The translations under genes were made by a program, and so were the position numbers. Positions 14,316 to 22,812 of a stretch of DNA of 34,131 bases are shown in pieces; position 1 is the stretch's first letter, and the number at the start of each line of letters is the position of its first letter. The stretch is taken from NCBI GenBank assembly GCA_031551755.1, contig JAVBNE010000114.1, positions 1 to 34,131 of the forward strand, given 5' to 3'. Source of the DNA: JAVBMU01 sp031551755. Its GTDB lineage: Bacteria; Actinomycetota; Actinomycetes; Actinomycetales; Cellulomonadaceae. The notes beneath the pieces were generated by a model. That model saw nothing but the letters and a program-made list of their open reading frames with translations, was not told the DNA's origin and ran no database searches.

Positions 14316-14957
14316 TCAGCCTCGGGCGTCGGTGACCAGTGACGGCCGGTTCTCCAGCGTGGACAGCCCGTTCCAGGCGAGGTTCACCAGGTGGGAGGCC
14401 ACTTCCGTCTTGCGCGGGCTGCGGGCATCGAGCCAGTACTGCCCGGTGAGCGCGACCATTCCCACCAGCATCTGGGCGTAGATCGGGGCGACCTTCGGGT
14501 TGAGTCCGCGCTTCTTGAACTGCGCCGCCAACAGGTGCTCCACCTGTTGGGCGACGTCGCCGATCAGCGATGAGAACGTGCCGGTCGCCTGGGCGACCGG
14601 CGAGTCGCGCACGAGGATACGGAAGCCGTCCTCGGAGGTCTCGATATAGGTAAGTAGGACCAGAGCCGTGCGCTCCAGCAGCATCTTCGGGTGGCCGCCC
14701 GCCGACAGTGCTTCGGTGAGCGCCGAGGTCAGCTCCCGGACCTCGCGGTCGACGATGACGGCGTAGATGCCTTCCTTGCCGCCGAAATGCTCATAGACGA
14801 CCGGTTTCGAAACTTCCGCGCGGGCCGCGATCTCTTCGACCGAGGTGCCCTCGAAACCCTTCTCGGCGAACAGCCCACGGCTGACCGCGAGCAACTGCTC
14901 GCGCCGTTGGCTGGCGGTCATACGGGAGCGGGGGGTTCGCCGGGAATCTGAGGCCAC
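14316..14957 (-). CDS. TetR-family transcriptional regulator
   Basis: 213 residues from GTG 14957. An ATG at 14921 is an alternative, but the residues between (SRRTPRSRM) resemble the usual start of this subgroup. The N-terminal DNA-binding domain is clear: REQLLAVSRGLFAEKGFEGT, SVEEIAARAEVSKPVVYEHF and GGKEGIYAVIVDREV are the three helices of a TetR helix-turn-helix. The C-terminal ligand/dimer domain is typical in length. As the first gene before the NatA/NatB exporter, it probably regulates that unit. The open frame continues upstream to 15233 through the tRNA gene; that part is not coding. Confidence 0.88.
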   Translation of the reverse strand: MASDSRRTPRSRMTASQRREQLLAVSRGLFAEKGFEGTSVEEIAARAEVSKPVVYEHFGGKEGIYAVIVDREVRELTSALTEALSAGGHPKMLLERTALVLLTYIETSEDGFRILVRDSPVAQATGTFSSLIGDVAQQVEHLLAAQFKKRGLNPKVAPIYAQMLVGMVALTGQYWLDARSPRKTEVASHLVNLAWNGLSTLENRPSLVTDARG

Positions 14958-15158
14958 AGGCCCATCATGCCGTGACCGGCGCGAATCGGTCTCGTGGGTC
15001 CATGGCAGGCCGGACCTGCGATCGAATGTGACCGGCACCACCGCGCCGAAAACAACGGATGACAGCCTCGCGTCGAGGTCATTGGGTGAGACCTGGCAGA
15101 CTGTTCCCACGAACGCACGGTGGTCCAGCTCCCGAGTGGGGTGGGGTGTGGCGTTCGA

Positions 15159-15230
15159 TCCGCCTTGGTGTAATCGGCAGCACAAGGGTTTTTGGTGCCC
15201 TTGGTCCAGGTTCGAATCCTGGGGGCGGAG
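15159..15230 (+). tRNA. tRNA-Gln (anticodon UUG)
   Basis: A complete 72-base cloverleaf. The acceptor is TCCGCCT/GGGCGGA with G discriminator. The D arm is GTGT-AATCGGCA-GCAC. The anticodon arm is AGGGT-TTTTGGT-GCCCT with TTG at positions 34-36. The T arm is CCAGG-TTCGAAT-CCTGG. A full CCA is not encoded (only CA follows), so it is added post-transcriptionally. It lies 29 bases before glmU and could share its transcript; I see no convincing promoter in the 200 bases upstream. Confidence 0.96.
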
Positions 15231-15259
15231 CACGTGTCACCAACCCTGATGGGAGTCCG

Positions 15260-16912
15260 ATGGTCACCACCTCGGCCGACGCCAACCCAACCCCGCTCGC
15301 GGCCGTGATTGTGTTGGCCGCGGGTGAGGGGACACGGATGAGATCCGCGACCCCCAAGGTGCTGCACACCCTGGCCGGTCGCAGCATGCTCGGGCACGCC
15401 CTGACGGCCGCCCGAGCGCTCGATCCGGCGGATGTGGCTGTCGTGGTGCGGCACGAGCGGGATCAGGTGGCGGAACACGCGCTGGCCATCGACGGCGGCG
15501 TCGTCGTGGTGGATCAGGACGCGATTCCCGGCACCGGACGCGCCGTGCAGTGTGCGATGGATACCCTCGACGCCCGGGCGCACGCGCGGATCGCCGCCCG
15601 AGGGGTGCCGGAGGGTGCCGGAGGGCTGGGCGACGGGCTGACCGGTGCCGTGGTGGTCGTGGCCGGGGACATCCCGCTGCTCGACGCCGGCACGCTCGCC
15701 GAGCTGGTGACGGCCCATCGCGAGAACGGCAACGCCGTCACCATCTTGTCCACCCAGGTGCCGGACGCGACCGGCTATGGCCGTATCCTGCGCGAGGCGG
15801 GCACGGGCGATGTGCTGGCCATCGTCGAGCACAAGGATGCCTCCGCCGCCGAGCGCGAGATCCGGGAGATCAACTCTTCGGTCTACGTCTTCGACGCTGC
15901 CTTGTTGCGCCGGGGGCTGTCCGGATTGGGTCGTGACAATGCCCAGGGAGAGCTGTACCTCACCGATTTCGTCGCCTTCGCCCGTGCAGAGGGTCTGGGT
16001 GTGCGGGCGCTGATGTCCGAAGACCCGCTGGTGGCTGAAGGCGTTAATGACCGTGTGCAGCTCGCGGCTCTGCGTGCCGAGATGAACCGCCGGATCGTCA
16101 CCGAGTGGATGCTCGCGGGGGTGACCGTCGTCGACCCGGCAACCACCTGGATCGATGTCGACGTCGAGCTGGCGCGCGATGTCACGATTCTGCCGGGTAC
16201 CCAGCTCCAAGGTGCCACAACGATCGCCGAGGGCGCGACGGTCGGACCGGACAGCACCCTGACTGACATGGAGATCGGCGCGGGGGCCACGGTGACCAGG
16301 ACGCATGGCAGCCTCGCAGTGATCGGTGCCGGTGCGACGGTTGGTCCCTTCGCTTACCTGCGGCCTGGAACTGAGCTGGGTGAGAAGGGCAAGATCGGGA
16401 CGTTCGTCGAGACCAAGAACGCCCAGATCGGCACCGGCTCGAAGGTTCCGCACCTGTCCTACATCGGCGACACCACGGTCGGCGAGTACTCGAATGTCGG
16501 TGCGGCGTCGGTGACCGTCAACTACGACGGCGTCAACAAACACCGCACGACAATCGGCTCCCACTGCCGCACCGGATCGGACAACATGTTCGTCGCACCG
16601 GTCACGATCGGCGACGGTGCCTACACCGGTGCGGGTTCGGTGATCCGCCGGGACGTCCCCCCAGGCGCGTTGGGCGTGAGTCAGGGGAGTCAACGCAACA
16701 TCGACGGCTGGGTGTTGCGTCGTCGGGCGGGTACTGCCGCGGCCGCGGCCGCTGAGCGGGCACTCGCCTCGGTGGAGGACGCCGGCCCGCAATTCGGTGC
16801 CCAAGCTCAGGCTCAGCTTGCCGTCCATTCGGCCGCGACTGCTGAACAACCGATCGTCCCCCCGCCCGCTGCTGGCCCGGCTGCGGGTGACCGCGGCACC
16901 TCGGCCGGCTAA
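15260..16912 (+). CDS. glmU: Bifunctional UDP-GlcNAc pyrophosphorylase / glucosamine-1-phosphate acetyltransferase GlmU
   Basis: 550 residues from ATG 15260, chosen for GGGAG a few bases upstream and because an earlier start would cross the tRNA. The N-terminal uridylyltransferase domain has LAAGEGTRMRSATPKVLH and GDIPLL. The C-terminal left-handed beta-helix acetyltransferase has hexapeptide repeats, ETKNAQIGTGSKVPHLSYIG and NYDGVNKHRTTIG with active-site Lys and His, and SDNMFVAPVTIG. It makes UDP-GlcNAc for peptidoglycan and other glycans. Two oddities are seen. A ~20-residue Gly/Ala-rich insertion precedes GDIPLL, encoded partly by a duplicated 10-mer (15603-15622). A ~70-residue Ala/Pro/Gln-rich tail makes it longer than the usual 455-495. 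Confidence 0.94.
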   Translation: MVTTSADANPTPLAAVIVLAAGEGTRMRSATPKVLHTLAGRSMLGHALTAARALDPADVAVVVRHERDQVAEHALAIDGGVVVVDQDAIPGTGRAVQCAMDTLDARAHARIAARGVPEGAGGLGDGLTGAVVVVAGDIPLLDAGTLAELVTAHRENGNAVTILSTQVPDATGYGRILREAGTGDVLAIVEHKDASAAEREIREINSSVYVFDAALLRRGLSGLGRDNAQGELYLTDFVAFARAEGLGVRALMSEDPLVAEGVNDRVQLAALRAEMNRRIVTEWMLAGVTVVDPATTWIDVDVELARDVTILPGTQLQGATTIAEGATVGPDSTLTDMEIGAGATVTRTHGSLAVIGAGATVGPFAYLRPGTELGEKGKIGTFVETKNAQIGTGSKVPHLSYIGDTTVGEYSNVGAASVTVNYDGVNKHRTTIGSHCRTGSDNMFVAPVTIGDGAYTGAGSVIRRDVPPGALGVSQGSQRNIDGWVLRRRAGTAAAAAAERALASVEDAGPQFGAQAQAQLAVHSAATAEQPIVPPPAAGPAAGDRGTSAG

Positions 16913-16937
16913 CTCACCCGAAGGAAAACGCGCCCAG

Positions 16938-17921
16938 ATGAGCAGTACGATCGCCGGCACCGGCGCCAAATCGCTGGTTCTCGCCTCTGGCCGGGCCCAC
17001 CCCGCCCTGGCCACCGAAGTCGCGCGGGAGCTCGGCATCGACCTCCTACCTACCACGGCCTATGACTTCGCCAACGGCGAGATCTATGTGCGGTTCGGGG
17101 AGTCGGTGCGGGGTGCGGACGTCTTCATCCTGCAAAGTCACACCGCGCCGATCAATCAGTGGATCATGGAGCAACTGCTGATGGTCGACGCCGCGAAGCG
17201 GGCGTCGGCGCGCACCATCACTGTGGTGCAGCCGTTCTACGGCTACGCCCGCCAGGACAAGAAGCACCGCGGCCGGGAGCCGATCTCGGCCCGTCTGATG
17301 TCGGACATTTTCTCGTGCGCCGGTGCGGACCGGCTCATGAGCGTGGACCTGCATGCCGCCCAGACCCAGGGGTTCTTCGACGGCCCGGTCGATCACCTGT
17401 GGGCGATGCCGATCCTTACTGACTATGTGCGTGGCCGCGTCGACACGCAGAACGTGACCGTGGTTTCGCCCGACGCGGGCCGGATCCGGGTGGCGGAGCA
17501 GTGGGCCGCGAAGCTCGGCGGTGGTCCGCTGGCCTTCGTTCACAAGACGCGCGATCTGACGCGGCCCAACCAGGCAAAGGCCAACCGTGTGGTGGGCGAT
17601 GTCGAAGGCCGGGACTGCGTGTTGGTCGACGACCTCATCGACACCGGCGGCACGATCGCGGAAGCGGTGAAGGTCACCCTGGCCGCGGGCGCGAAATCGG
17701 TGATCGTCGCTGCCACGCACGGCGTCCTCTCAGACCCCGCGAGCCGGCGGCTGGCTGAATGCGGCGCCCGGGAGGTCGTCATCACGGATACGCTGCCGAT
17801 CGCGGCCGAGAAGGCGTTCCCCCAACTCACGGTGCTGTCGATCGCGCCGCTGATCGCACGGGCGATCCGGGAAGTCTTCGACGACGGCTCGGTCACGTCG
17901 CTCTTTGACGGGAACAGCTGA
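16938..17921 (+). CDS. prs: Ribose-phosphate pyrophosphokinase (PRPP synthase)
   Basis: 327 residues from ATG 16938, with AAGGAAA 11 bases upstream. Class I PRPP synthase motifs are in order: VQPFYGYARQDKKHRGREPI (ATP-binding flexible-loop region), SVDLHAAQTQGFF (metal-binding His/Asp), VVSPDAGRIRVAEQWA, the Lys-Arg catalytic region KTRDLTRPNQAKA, and the PRPP loop CVLVDDLIDTGGTI. It makes PRPP from ribose-5-phosphate and ATP for nucleotides, His and Trp, and in actinobacteria also for decaprenylphosphoryl sugar donors. It follows glmU by 25 bases, the usual actinobacterial order. Confidence 0.95.
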   Translation: MSSTIAGTGAKSLVLASGRAHPALATEVARELGIDLLPTTAYDFANGEIYVRFGESVRGADVFILQSHTAPINQWIMEQLLMVDAAKRASARTITVVQPFYGYARQDKKHRGREPISARLMSDIFSCAGADRLMSVDLHAAQTQGFFDGPVDHLWAMPILTDYVRGRVDTQNVTVVSPDAGRIRVAEQWAAKLGGGPLAFVHKTRDLTRPNQAKANRVVGDVEGRDCVLVDDLIDTGGTIAEAVKVTLAAGAKSVIVAATHGVLSDPASRRLAECGAREVVITDTLPIAAEKAFPQLTVLSIAPLIARAIREVFDDGSVTSLFDGNS

Positions 17922-17923
17922 CG

Positions 17924-18523
17924 ATGACGGGGCTCACCACGATCGGTCGTGGCCTGGTGGTCGCGACGCCGGATGTGGTCGTGGTCGAACTCGGTGCGGA
18001 GGCAGTGGCCAGCGGCGTCCAGGAAGCCTTGGACACGGCGAACGCCGCCGTGGCCGCGGCCCAGGCGGCCCTGCGCGCTGCGGGTGTGGCCACGGTGGAT
18101 CTGCAGACGGCGCGCACGAGCACGTGGGCGGACACCGAGCAGCACCGCACGACTGCCCGGCTGACCCTTCGGGCAACCTTGCGTGACGTGCCGGGTTCGG
18201 GCGCGGCGATCCGCGATGCCTTGGCCGCAGCCGGTGATGTTGCCAGGCTCGACTCGATGGAGTTCGCCGTTGCTGATCCCGGTCCGTTGGCGGTCCAGGC
18301 GCGGGAGGCGGCTTTCGCAGACGCGCGGGCGAAGGCATCCGAGTATGCGGCGCTCGCCGGTCGCAGCCTCGGCCAGGTCGTGGAGATCAGCGAGGAGCAG
18401 GGGTCGGCCACGCCCATGCTCCGCGCGACGATGGCAAAGGCGCAATTCGACCAGTTGGCTATCGAGCCGGGTACCCGCGAGATCCGGGCCGAGGTCAAGG
18501 TCCGTTGGGAACTCGCTGACTGA
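17924..18523 (+). CDS. SIMPL-domain (DUF541) protein
   Basis: 199 residues, ATG two bases after the prs stop, so co-transcribed. The N-terminal half has the strand pattern TIGRGLVVATPDVVVVELG. A long Ala-rich helix (about 30-55) and the ATVDLQTARTSTWAD segment follow. The C-terminal part has the family-typical AREAAFADARAKASEYAALAG helix, then LGQVVEISEE. Most SIMPL proteins are exported, but I see no signal peptide here, so this one looks cytoplasmic. Function of the family is poorly known. Its position between prs and rplY is not the usual order and suggests an inserted gene. Confidence 0.75.
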   Translation: MTGLTTIGRGLVVATPDVVVVELGAEAVASGVQEALDTANAAVAAAQAALRAAGVATVDLQTARTSTWADTEQHRTTARLTLRATLRDVPGSGAAIRDALAAAGDVARLDSMEFAVADPGPLAVQAREAAFADARAKASEYAALAGRSLGQVVEISEEQGSATPMLRATMAKAQFDQLAIEPGTREIRAEVKVRWELAD

Positions 18524-18704
18524 GTCCAGTGCGGTCGGCCTGGGATTGTCGGCGGGTCGTCGGCGGCGGTCGCTCACCATCGGTCGGGTGATTTGCCTGG
18601 TCGGCCCGGGCGTCGCTACGACGGCCGGCCGGTGCGTGCGGCGGCGAAGAAGCCGGATCTCGGGTGAAATGTGTCCGGCGGGGAAATGTGGCGTGCGAAT
18701 AGGA

Positions 18705-18724
18705 CCGTTCGCATTGACGAACGG
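18705..18724. repeat. Hairpin in the gap before the mannosyltransferase gene
   Basis: CCGTTCG-CATTGA-CGAACGG is a perfect seven-base inverted repeat within the 275-base gap (18524-18798). It has no T-run and could be an operator or weak terminator. I see nothing else convincing in this gap apart from the strong GGAAGGGGG ribosome site at 18782-18790. Confidence 0.5.
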
Positions 18725-18798
18725 CACTGGCCGTTGAGACCGTGGCAGTCGGGTCATCCGCGCCTGGTCTTGCCCACATCCGGAAGGGGGTGTCACGT

Positions 18799-19938
18799 AT
18801 GGCGGTGACGATCATCGTGCCGACGTACAACGAGGCCCCCAACATCGCCGAACTCGTCCGGCGGGTCGAGGCGGCGTGTGGCCAGCTGGACCCCGAGATC
18901 CTGTTCGTGGACGATTCCCGCGACGACACCCCCGCGGTCATCGAGGCGGTGGCCGCCACCGCCGGGCTGCCTGTCCGCCAGATCCATCGCGACGTGCCCT
19001 CCGGAGGGTTGAGCGGGGCCGTTGTCGAGGGACTGCGGGCGTCCACCACGACCTGGTCGATCGTCATGGACGGTGACCTGCAGCACCCGCCCGAGATGCT
19101 GCCGGTCCTGCTAGCCACGGGAGAAGCCACGGCCGCCGACGTCGTTGTCGCCTCCCGGTACTGCGGTGAGGGCGACGCGGCCGGGTTGGACGGCGCCTGG
19201 CGCCGGACGGTGTCAAAGGCGTCCTCGGCCTTGGCCCGCTCCATGTTCCCGGTGCGATTGCGGAATGTCACCGACCCGATGACGGGGTTCTTCGCGGTGC
19301 GCACGGCCGCGGTGGACCTCGACAAGCTGCGCCCACGCGGGTTCAAGGTCCTCCTGGAGATCTTGACCCGCAACCGGCTGCATGTGGTCGAAGAGCCCTT
19401 CGTCTTCGGCGACCGTCACGCCGGCCGGTCCAAGGCGTCGATGGTGCAGGGGATGCGCTACCTCGAGCAGCTCACCTCGCTGCGGTTCGGCCGGATGTCG
19501 CGGTTCGCGATCATCGGGGCCTTCGGGGCGCTCCTCAACTTGGCGATCATGGCGGGGTTGTTGGCGGTCGGAGTGCACTACATGCCCGCCGCCGTGGTCT
19601 CGGCGCTGATCACGATCATCACGAACTTCCTGCTGTTGGAGCGGTTCGTCTTCCACGACCTGCGCAACGAGGGCCGGTCGGTGTGGCGGAGGTTCGCCCA
19701 GTCCTTCACGTTCAACGCGACCGAGGCCGCCATCCGGTTGCCGTTCTTGTGGTGGATCGTGGAGGCGACTCCGTTGCCGCCGGTGGTCGCCCAGGCGGTG
19801 ACGATCGCCATCGCCTTCATCCTGCGGTTCGTCTTCCACGCCCAGGTCGTCTACCGCCCACGCCGGACGAGCCCGACCAGCCCGATACTCGCCGATGGGC
19901 TGGCGGATAATCGCGAGGTTTCGGGGCAGGCCGAGTAG
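18799..19938 (+). CDS. Polyprenol-phosphate mannosyltransferase (GT2) fused to a GtrA membrane domain
   Basis: 379 residues from ATG 18799, with GGAAGGGGG eight bases upstream. Residues 1-220 are a GT2 domain of the dolichol-phosphate mannose synthase type: IIVPTYNEAPNIAELVRRV, LFVDDSRDDT, the metal-binding MDGDLQHPPE and TDPMTGFFAVR. Residues ~235-360 hold four membrane helices of a GtrA domain (GRMSRFAIIGAFGALLNLAI, then NFLLLERFVFHD). Such proteins load a sugar, usually mannose, onto polyprenyl phosphate and help flip it, giving donors for extracytoplasmic glycosylation. It fits as a precursor supplier for the downstream glycan genes, but that link is inference. The sugar cannot be told from sequence. 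Confidence 0.85.
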   Translation: MAVTIIVPTYNEAPNIAELVRRVEAACGQLDPEILFVDDSRDDTPAVIEAVAATAGLPVRQIHRDVPSGGLSGAVVEGLRASTTTWSIVMDGDLQHPPEMLPVLLATGEATAADVVVASRYCGEGDAAGLDGAWRRTVSKASSALARSMFPVRLRNVTDPMTGFFAVRTAAVDLDKLRPRGFKVLLEILTRNRLHVVEEPFVFGDRHAGRSKASMVQGMRYLEQLTSLRFGRMSRFAIIGAFGALLNLAIMAGLLAVGVHYMPAAVVSALITIITNFLLLERFVFHDLRNEGRSVWRRFAQSFTFNATEAAIRLPFLWWIVEATPLPPVVAQAVTIAIAFILRFVFHAQVVYRPRRTSPTSPILADGLADNREVSGQAE

Positions 19939-20193
19939 CGCGGGGCCACGGAGGCGCCAGTTCCGGTACAGTGGTGAGGTTGCCTCGGCGAGGGATGTCT
20001 GACGGTCGGCGAATGGTCGGCCGAGTGCGGATCACCGCATCCGCAGATCTCCGTGATCGACCCGGCGGCGTGCGTCGCGCGACCGTCACATGTCCCACGC
20101 CGACGCAGCCGCCCCTCCGGGTCGATTCCGACCTCCGGAGAGCCGTTCGTCCGCCCGACGCCCGGCCCGCTACGTTTCTCTAGGAGTGATCGC
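19939..20193 (+). other. rplY leader region with alternative hairpins
   Basis: The 255-base gap before rplY holds a possible -10, TACAGT (19967-19972). It also holds two mutually exclusive hairpins: TGCGGAT-CACCGC-ATCCGCA (20026-20045), and GATCAC (20030-20035) pairing with GTGATC (20053-20058). The segment after that is GC-rich without a clear open frame of its own. Ribosomal protein leaders are often autoregulated, but no known leader motif was recognised. Confidence 0.35.
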
Positions 20194-20784
20194 GTGTCCG
20201 AGATCAAACTCGCCGCTGAGTCCCGCACCGAGTTCGGCAAGGGAGCGGCCCGCCGCACCCGTCGTGCCGGCCTGGTCCCCGCCGTGCTCTACGGCCACGG
20301 CACCGACCCGGTGCACGTCGCCCTGCCGGGCCACGACACCATGATGGCGCTCAAGCACTCGAACGCCCTGTTGTCGATTGTGGTCGACGGCAAGTCCCAC
20401 TTGGCCATCGCCAAGGACATCCAGCGTGACCCCGTGCGGAACGTCATCGAGCACGTCGACCTGCTGCTGGTCCGCAAGGGCGAGAAGATCGCCGTCGAGG
20501 TCCCTGTGCACGTCGTGGGCGAGTCGGCCCCCGGCACGATCCACTTGGTCGACCTACAGACCCTCGCCATGGAGGCCGAGGCGACGAACCTGCCGGAGTC
20601 GATCGACGTGTCCATCGAGGGCCTGGCCGCCGGTACTCAGGTGCTCGCCAAGGATGTCCCGCTGCCGGAGGGTGCCGTGCTGGTGGACGACCCGGAGCTG
20701 ATCGTGGTTTCGGTCACCGAGCCGCAGAGCGAGGCGCCGTCGGTCGAGGAAGAGGTCGTCGAGGCCGAGGCCGCGGAGGCTTAG
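20194..20784 (+). CDS. rplY: 50S ribosomal protein bL25 (general stress protein Ctc type)
   Basis: 196 residues from GTG 20194, with AGGAG seven bases upstream; the longer open frame upstream has no homology-like features. The N-terminal L25 5S-rRNA-binding domain starts EIKLAAESRTEFGKGAARRTRRAG and VPAVLYGHG. The C-terminal TL5/Ctc beta domain (about 95-180) includes the PLPEGAVLVDDPELIVVSV segment. The acidic tail (EEEVVEAEAAEA) is typical of actinobacterial Ctc. It binds 5S rRNA in the large subunit. A strong terminator follows. Confidence 0.94.
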   Translation: MSEIKLAAESRTEFGKGAARRTRRAGLVPAVLYGHGTDPVHVALPGHDTMMALKHSNALLSIVVDGKSHLAIAKDIQRDPVRNVIEHVDLLLVRKGEKIAVEVPVHVVGESAPGTIHLVDLQTLAMEAEATNLPESIDVSIEGLAAGTQVLAKDVPLPEGAVLVDDPELIVVSVTEPQSEAPSVEEEVVEAEAAEA

Positions 20785-20824
20785 GAAACGCGCAAAGGCG
20801 CGGAGGCTACGGCCGCGCGGCAGG

Positions 20825-20865
20825 GCGCCTGGTACCGAGAGGTGCCGGGCGCTTCGCGCTTTTTT
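20825..20865 (+). terminator. Rho-independent terminator after rplY
   Basis: A 12-pair stem (20825-20836 with 20841-20852, two G-U pairs) has a GAGA loop. An overlapping GCGC-TTC-GCGC stem (20849-20859) runs directly into six T (20860-20865). It separates rplY from pth, so pth probably has its own promoter in the following 65 bases. Confidence 0.85.
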
Positions 20866-20929
20866 GGACCGATGTGCTATTTACGCGGCTCCGTCGGCTT
20901 ACGACCGTGCCCAACGTTTTGGAGTGAGG

Positions 20930-21529
20930 ATGACTGACCGGCTCTGGCTCGTGGTCGGCTTGGGGAACCCCGGGCCGACCTACGCCGCCAATCGGCATAA
21001 TGTCGGGCAACTCGTTCTCGACGTCCTGGCCCGTCGCGCGGCGGTGTCCTTCAGCGCCCATCGAGCCCGGGCCGTGGTCGCCGATGCGCGCCTCGGGATG
21101 GGCCCCGGCGGGCGCCCCGGCCCCCGGGTGCTCCTCGCCAAACCGACCACCTACATGAACAATTCCGGCGGCCCCGTCGCGGGGCTCGCCACGTACTTCG
21201 GCGTGGAGCCCGACCACATCATGGTGGTCCACGACGAGGTCGACCTCCCGTTTGCCACCGTCAAGCTCAAATCCGGCGGTGGCGAAGGCGGGCATAACGG
21301 CCTGCGGGACATCTCCAAAGCGCTCGGCACCCGGGACTATGTGCGGGTGCGGGTCGGCGTCGGGCGGCCGCCGGGCCGGATGGACACCGCGGACTTCGTG
21401 TTGCGTAACTTCTCCGGTGCCGAGGTGAAGGAGCTTCCGTTGCTCCTGGAGGACGCCGCCGACGCGGCCGAGATGATTCTCACCGACGGCCTGCTCGCGG
21501 CCCAGGGCAAGTTCCACACCAAGTCATGA
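20930..21529 (+). CDS. pth: Peptidyl-tRNA hydrolase
   Basis: 199 residues from ATG 20930, with GGAGTGAGG just upstream. Motifs are in order: LVVGLGNPGPTYAANRHNVG (catalytic His in RHNVG), KPTTYMNNSGGPVAGL (tRNA-binding Asn), VVHDEVDLPF (catalytic Asp) and KSGGGEGGHNGLRDI. The enzyme releases peptides from stalled peptidyl-tRNAs. The usual actinobacterial partner order rplY-pth is kept. The glycosyltransferase gene follows at once, either overlapping (ATG 21526) or 41 bases after the stop. Confidence 0.95.
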   Translation: MTDRLWLVVGLGNPGPTYAANRHNVGQLVLDVLARRAAVSFSAHRARAVVADARLGMGPGGRPGPRVLLAKPTTYMNNSGGPVAGLATYFGVEPDHIMVVHDEVDLPFATVKLKSGGGEGGHNGLRDISKALGTRDYVRVRVGVGRPPGRMDTADFVLRNFSGAEVKELPLLLEDAADAAEMILTDGLLAAQGKFHTKS

Positions 21530-21570
21530 CGATGGGCGCCACCGGGCGCCACGAAGAAAGGCAGAGCGAC

Positions 21571-22812
21571 GTGACCCCGAGTTCCACAGGTCAGGGTGGT
21601 GGGGCGGCCAGGCCGCTGCGCATCGCGTTGGTCGGTACCCGTGGCGTGCCCGCCCGATACGGCGGATTCGAGACGGCGGCCGAGGAGATCGGGCAGCGGT
21701 TGGCGGCACGGGGACACCAGGTCCGCGCCTACTGCCGCACCGGCAACTCCACGGAGCCGATGACGAGCTACCTGGGGATGGACCTGGTCACGCTGCCGGC
21801 GTTGCGCAAGCGTTCGCTGGAGACGCTGAGCCACGTCGGGCTGTCGGTCGCCCACCTCTACGCCCACCGGGTGGACGCCGTCCTGATGTTCAACGCCGCC
21901 AACTCCCCGTGGCTTCCGTTCCTTCGCTTGGCCCGGCTGCCCGTGGCGGTGAACGTCGACGGGCTGGAGTGGAAGCGCGCCAAATGGAGTGGTGCCGGGC
22001 GCAAGTACTATCGGTCGGCGGAGGCCCGCGCGGTCCGGTGGGCGGATGCGATCGTGGCCGACGCCGCCGGGATCGCGCAGTACTACCAGGACGAATTCGG
22101 TGCGCCGACCACCCAGATCTACTACGGGGCACCGATCCTCGGGCAGACCGACCTCGGCAAGCTCGCCGAACTGGGCCTGGAGCCGGAGAAGTTCCATGTC
22201 GCGGTGGCCCGGTTCGAGCCCGAGAACCACGTGCGGGAGATCGTCGAGGGGTATGTGCGGTCGCAGGCGACCCTGCCGCTCGTCGTCGTCGGCTCGGCGC
22301 CTTATGCGAATGAGTACACCGACCAGGTGCACGCCGCCGCGCAGGGTGACCCGCGCGTGCGGTTCCTCGGGGGGGTCTGGGATCAGGACCAGCTCAACGC
22401 CCTCTACGCCAATGCCCTGACCTACCTGCACGGGCAGAGCGTGGGCGGCACCAACCCGTCCCTGCTGCGCGCCATCGGCGGCGGCACGGCGGTGCTCTCC
22501 TACGACGTGGTCTTCAACCGTGAGATCCTGCGGGGTGACGGGCAGTTCTTCCGCACCCCGGCGCAGCTCGCCGCGTTGCTGGAGGGGGCTGAGGCCGACG
22601 TCGAGGTCACCCGGGCGCACGGCGCCGCGCTGCTGAAGCGGGCCGCCGATTATGACTGGGACGATGTCGCCGCGAAATACGAGAAGCTCGCGCAAGACCT
22701 TGCGGCCCGCCGCACCCCGGGACCGCAATGGCGTGCCCGCCGGCGGCCGACCGAGTTCTGGACCGGTGACATGGGTGGGGCGCCGGAGGCTACGTCGGAG
22801 GGAGCGCGCTGA
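21571..22812 (+). CDS. GT4-type glycosyltransferase with DUF1972 N-terminus
   Basis: 413 residues from GTG 21571, which has AAGAAAGG upstream; an ATG at 21526 overlapping the pth stop is possible but lacks a ribosome site. The N-terminus RIALVGTRGVPARYGGFETA is the DUF1972 motif found in rhamnosyl- and galactosyltransferases of capsule and exopolysaccharide loci. The second domain (from about 210) has VAVARFEPENHVREIVEGY, SAPYANEYTDQV and the acceptor-side HGQSVGGTNPSLLRAIGGG with the conserved Asn-Pro-Ser/Leu donor motif. No membrane helix is seen, so it is cytoplasmic and probably adds a sugar to a lipid-linked chain. It overlaps the next gene (TGATG). Confidence 0.87.
   Translation: MTPSSTGQGGGAARPLRIALVGTRGVPARYGGFETAAEEIGQRLAARGHQVRAYCRTGNSTEPMTSYLGMDLVTLPALRKRSLETLSHVGLSVAHLYAHRVDAVLMFNAANSPWLPFLRLARLPVAVNVDGLEWKRAKWSGAGRKYYRSAEARAVRWADAIVADAAGIAQYYQDEFGAPTTQIYYGAPILGQTDLGKLAELGLEPEKFHVAVARFEPENHVREIVEGYVRSQATLPLVVVGSAPYANEYTDQVHAAAQGDPRVRFLGGVWDQDQLNALYANALTYLHGQSVGGTNPSLLRAIGGGTAVLSYDVVFNREILRGDGQFFRTPAQLAALLEGAEADVEVTRAHGAALLKRAADYDWDDVAAKYEKLAQDLAARRTPGPQWRARRRPTEFWTGDMGGAPEATSEGAR

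Noticed and set aside
14958..15233. N-terminal extension of the TetR regulator
   Set aside because: The extended frame would read through the tRNA-Gln gene, and the conserved TetR start lies at 14957-14921.
15059..15259. Upstream start for GlmU
   Set aside because: It would translate across the tRNA gene. ATG 15260 has a good ribosome site and matches the family start.
14918..17056. 712-residue minus-strand frame opposite glmU
   Set aside because: It crosses the tRNA gene and is antisense to a clear glmU; its composition is typical of a shadow frame.
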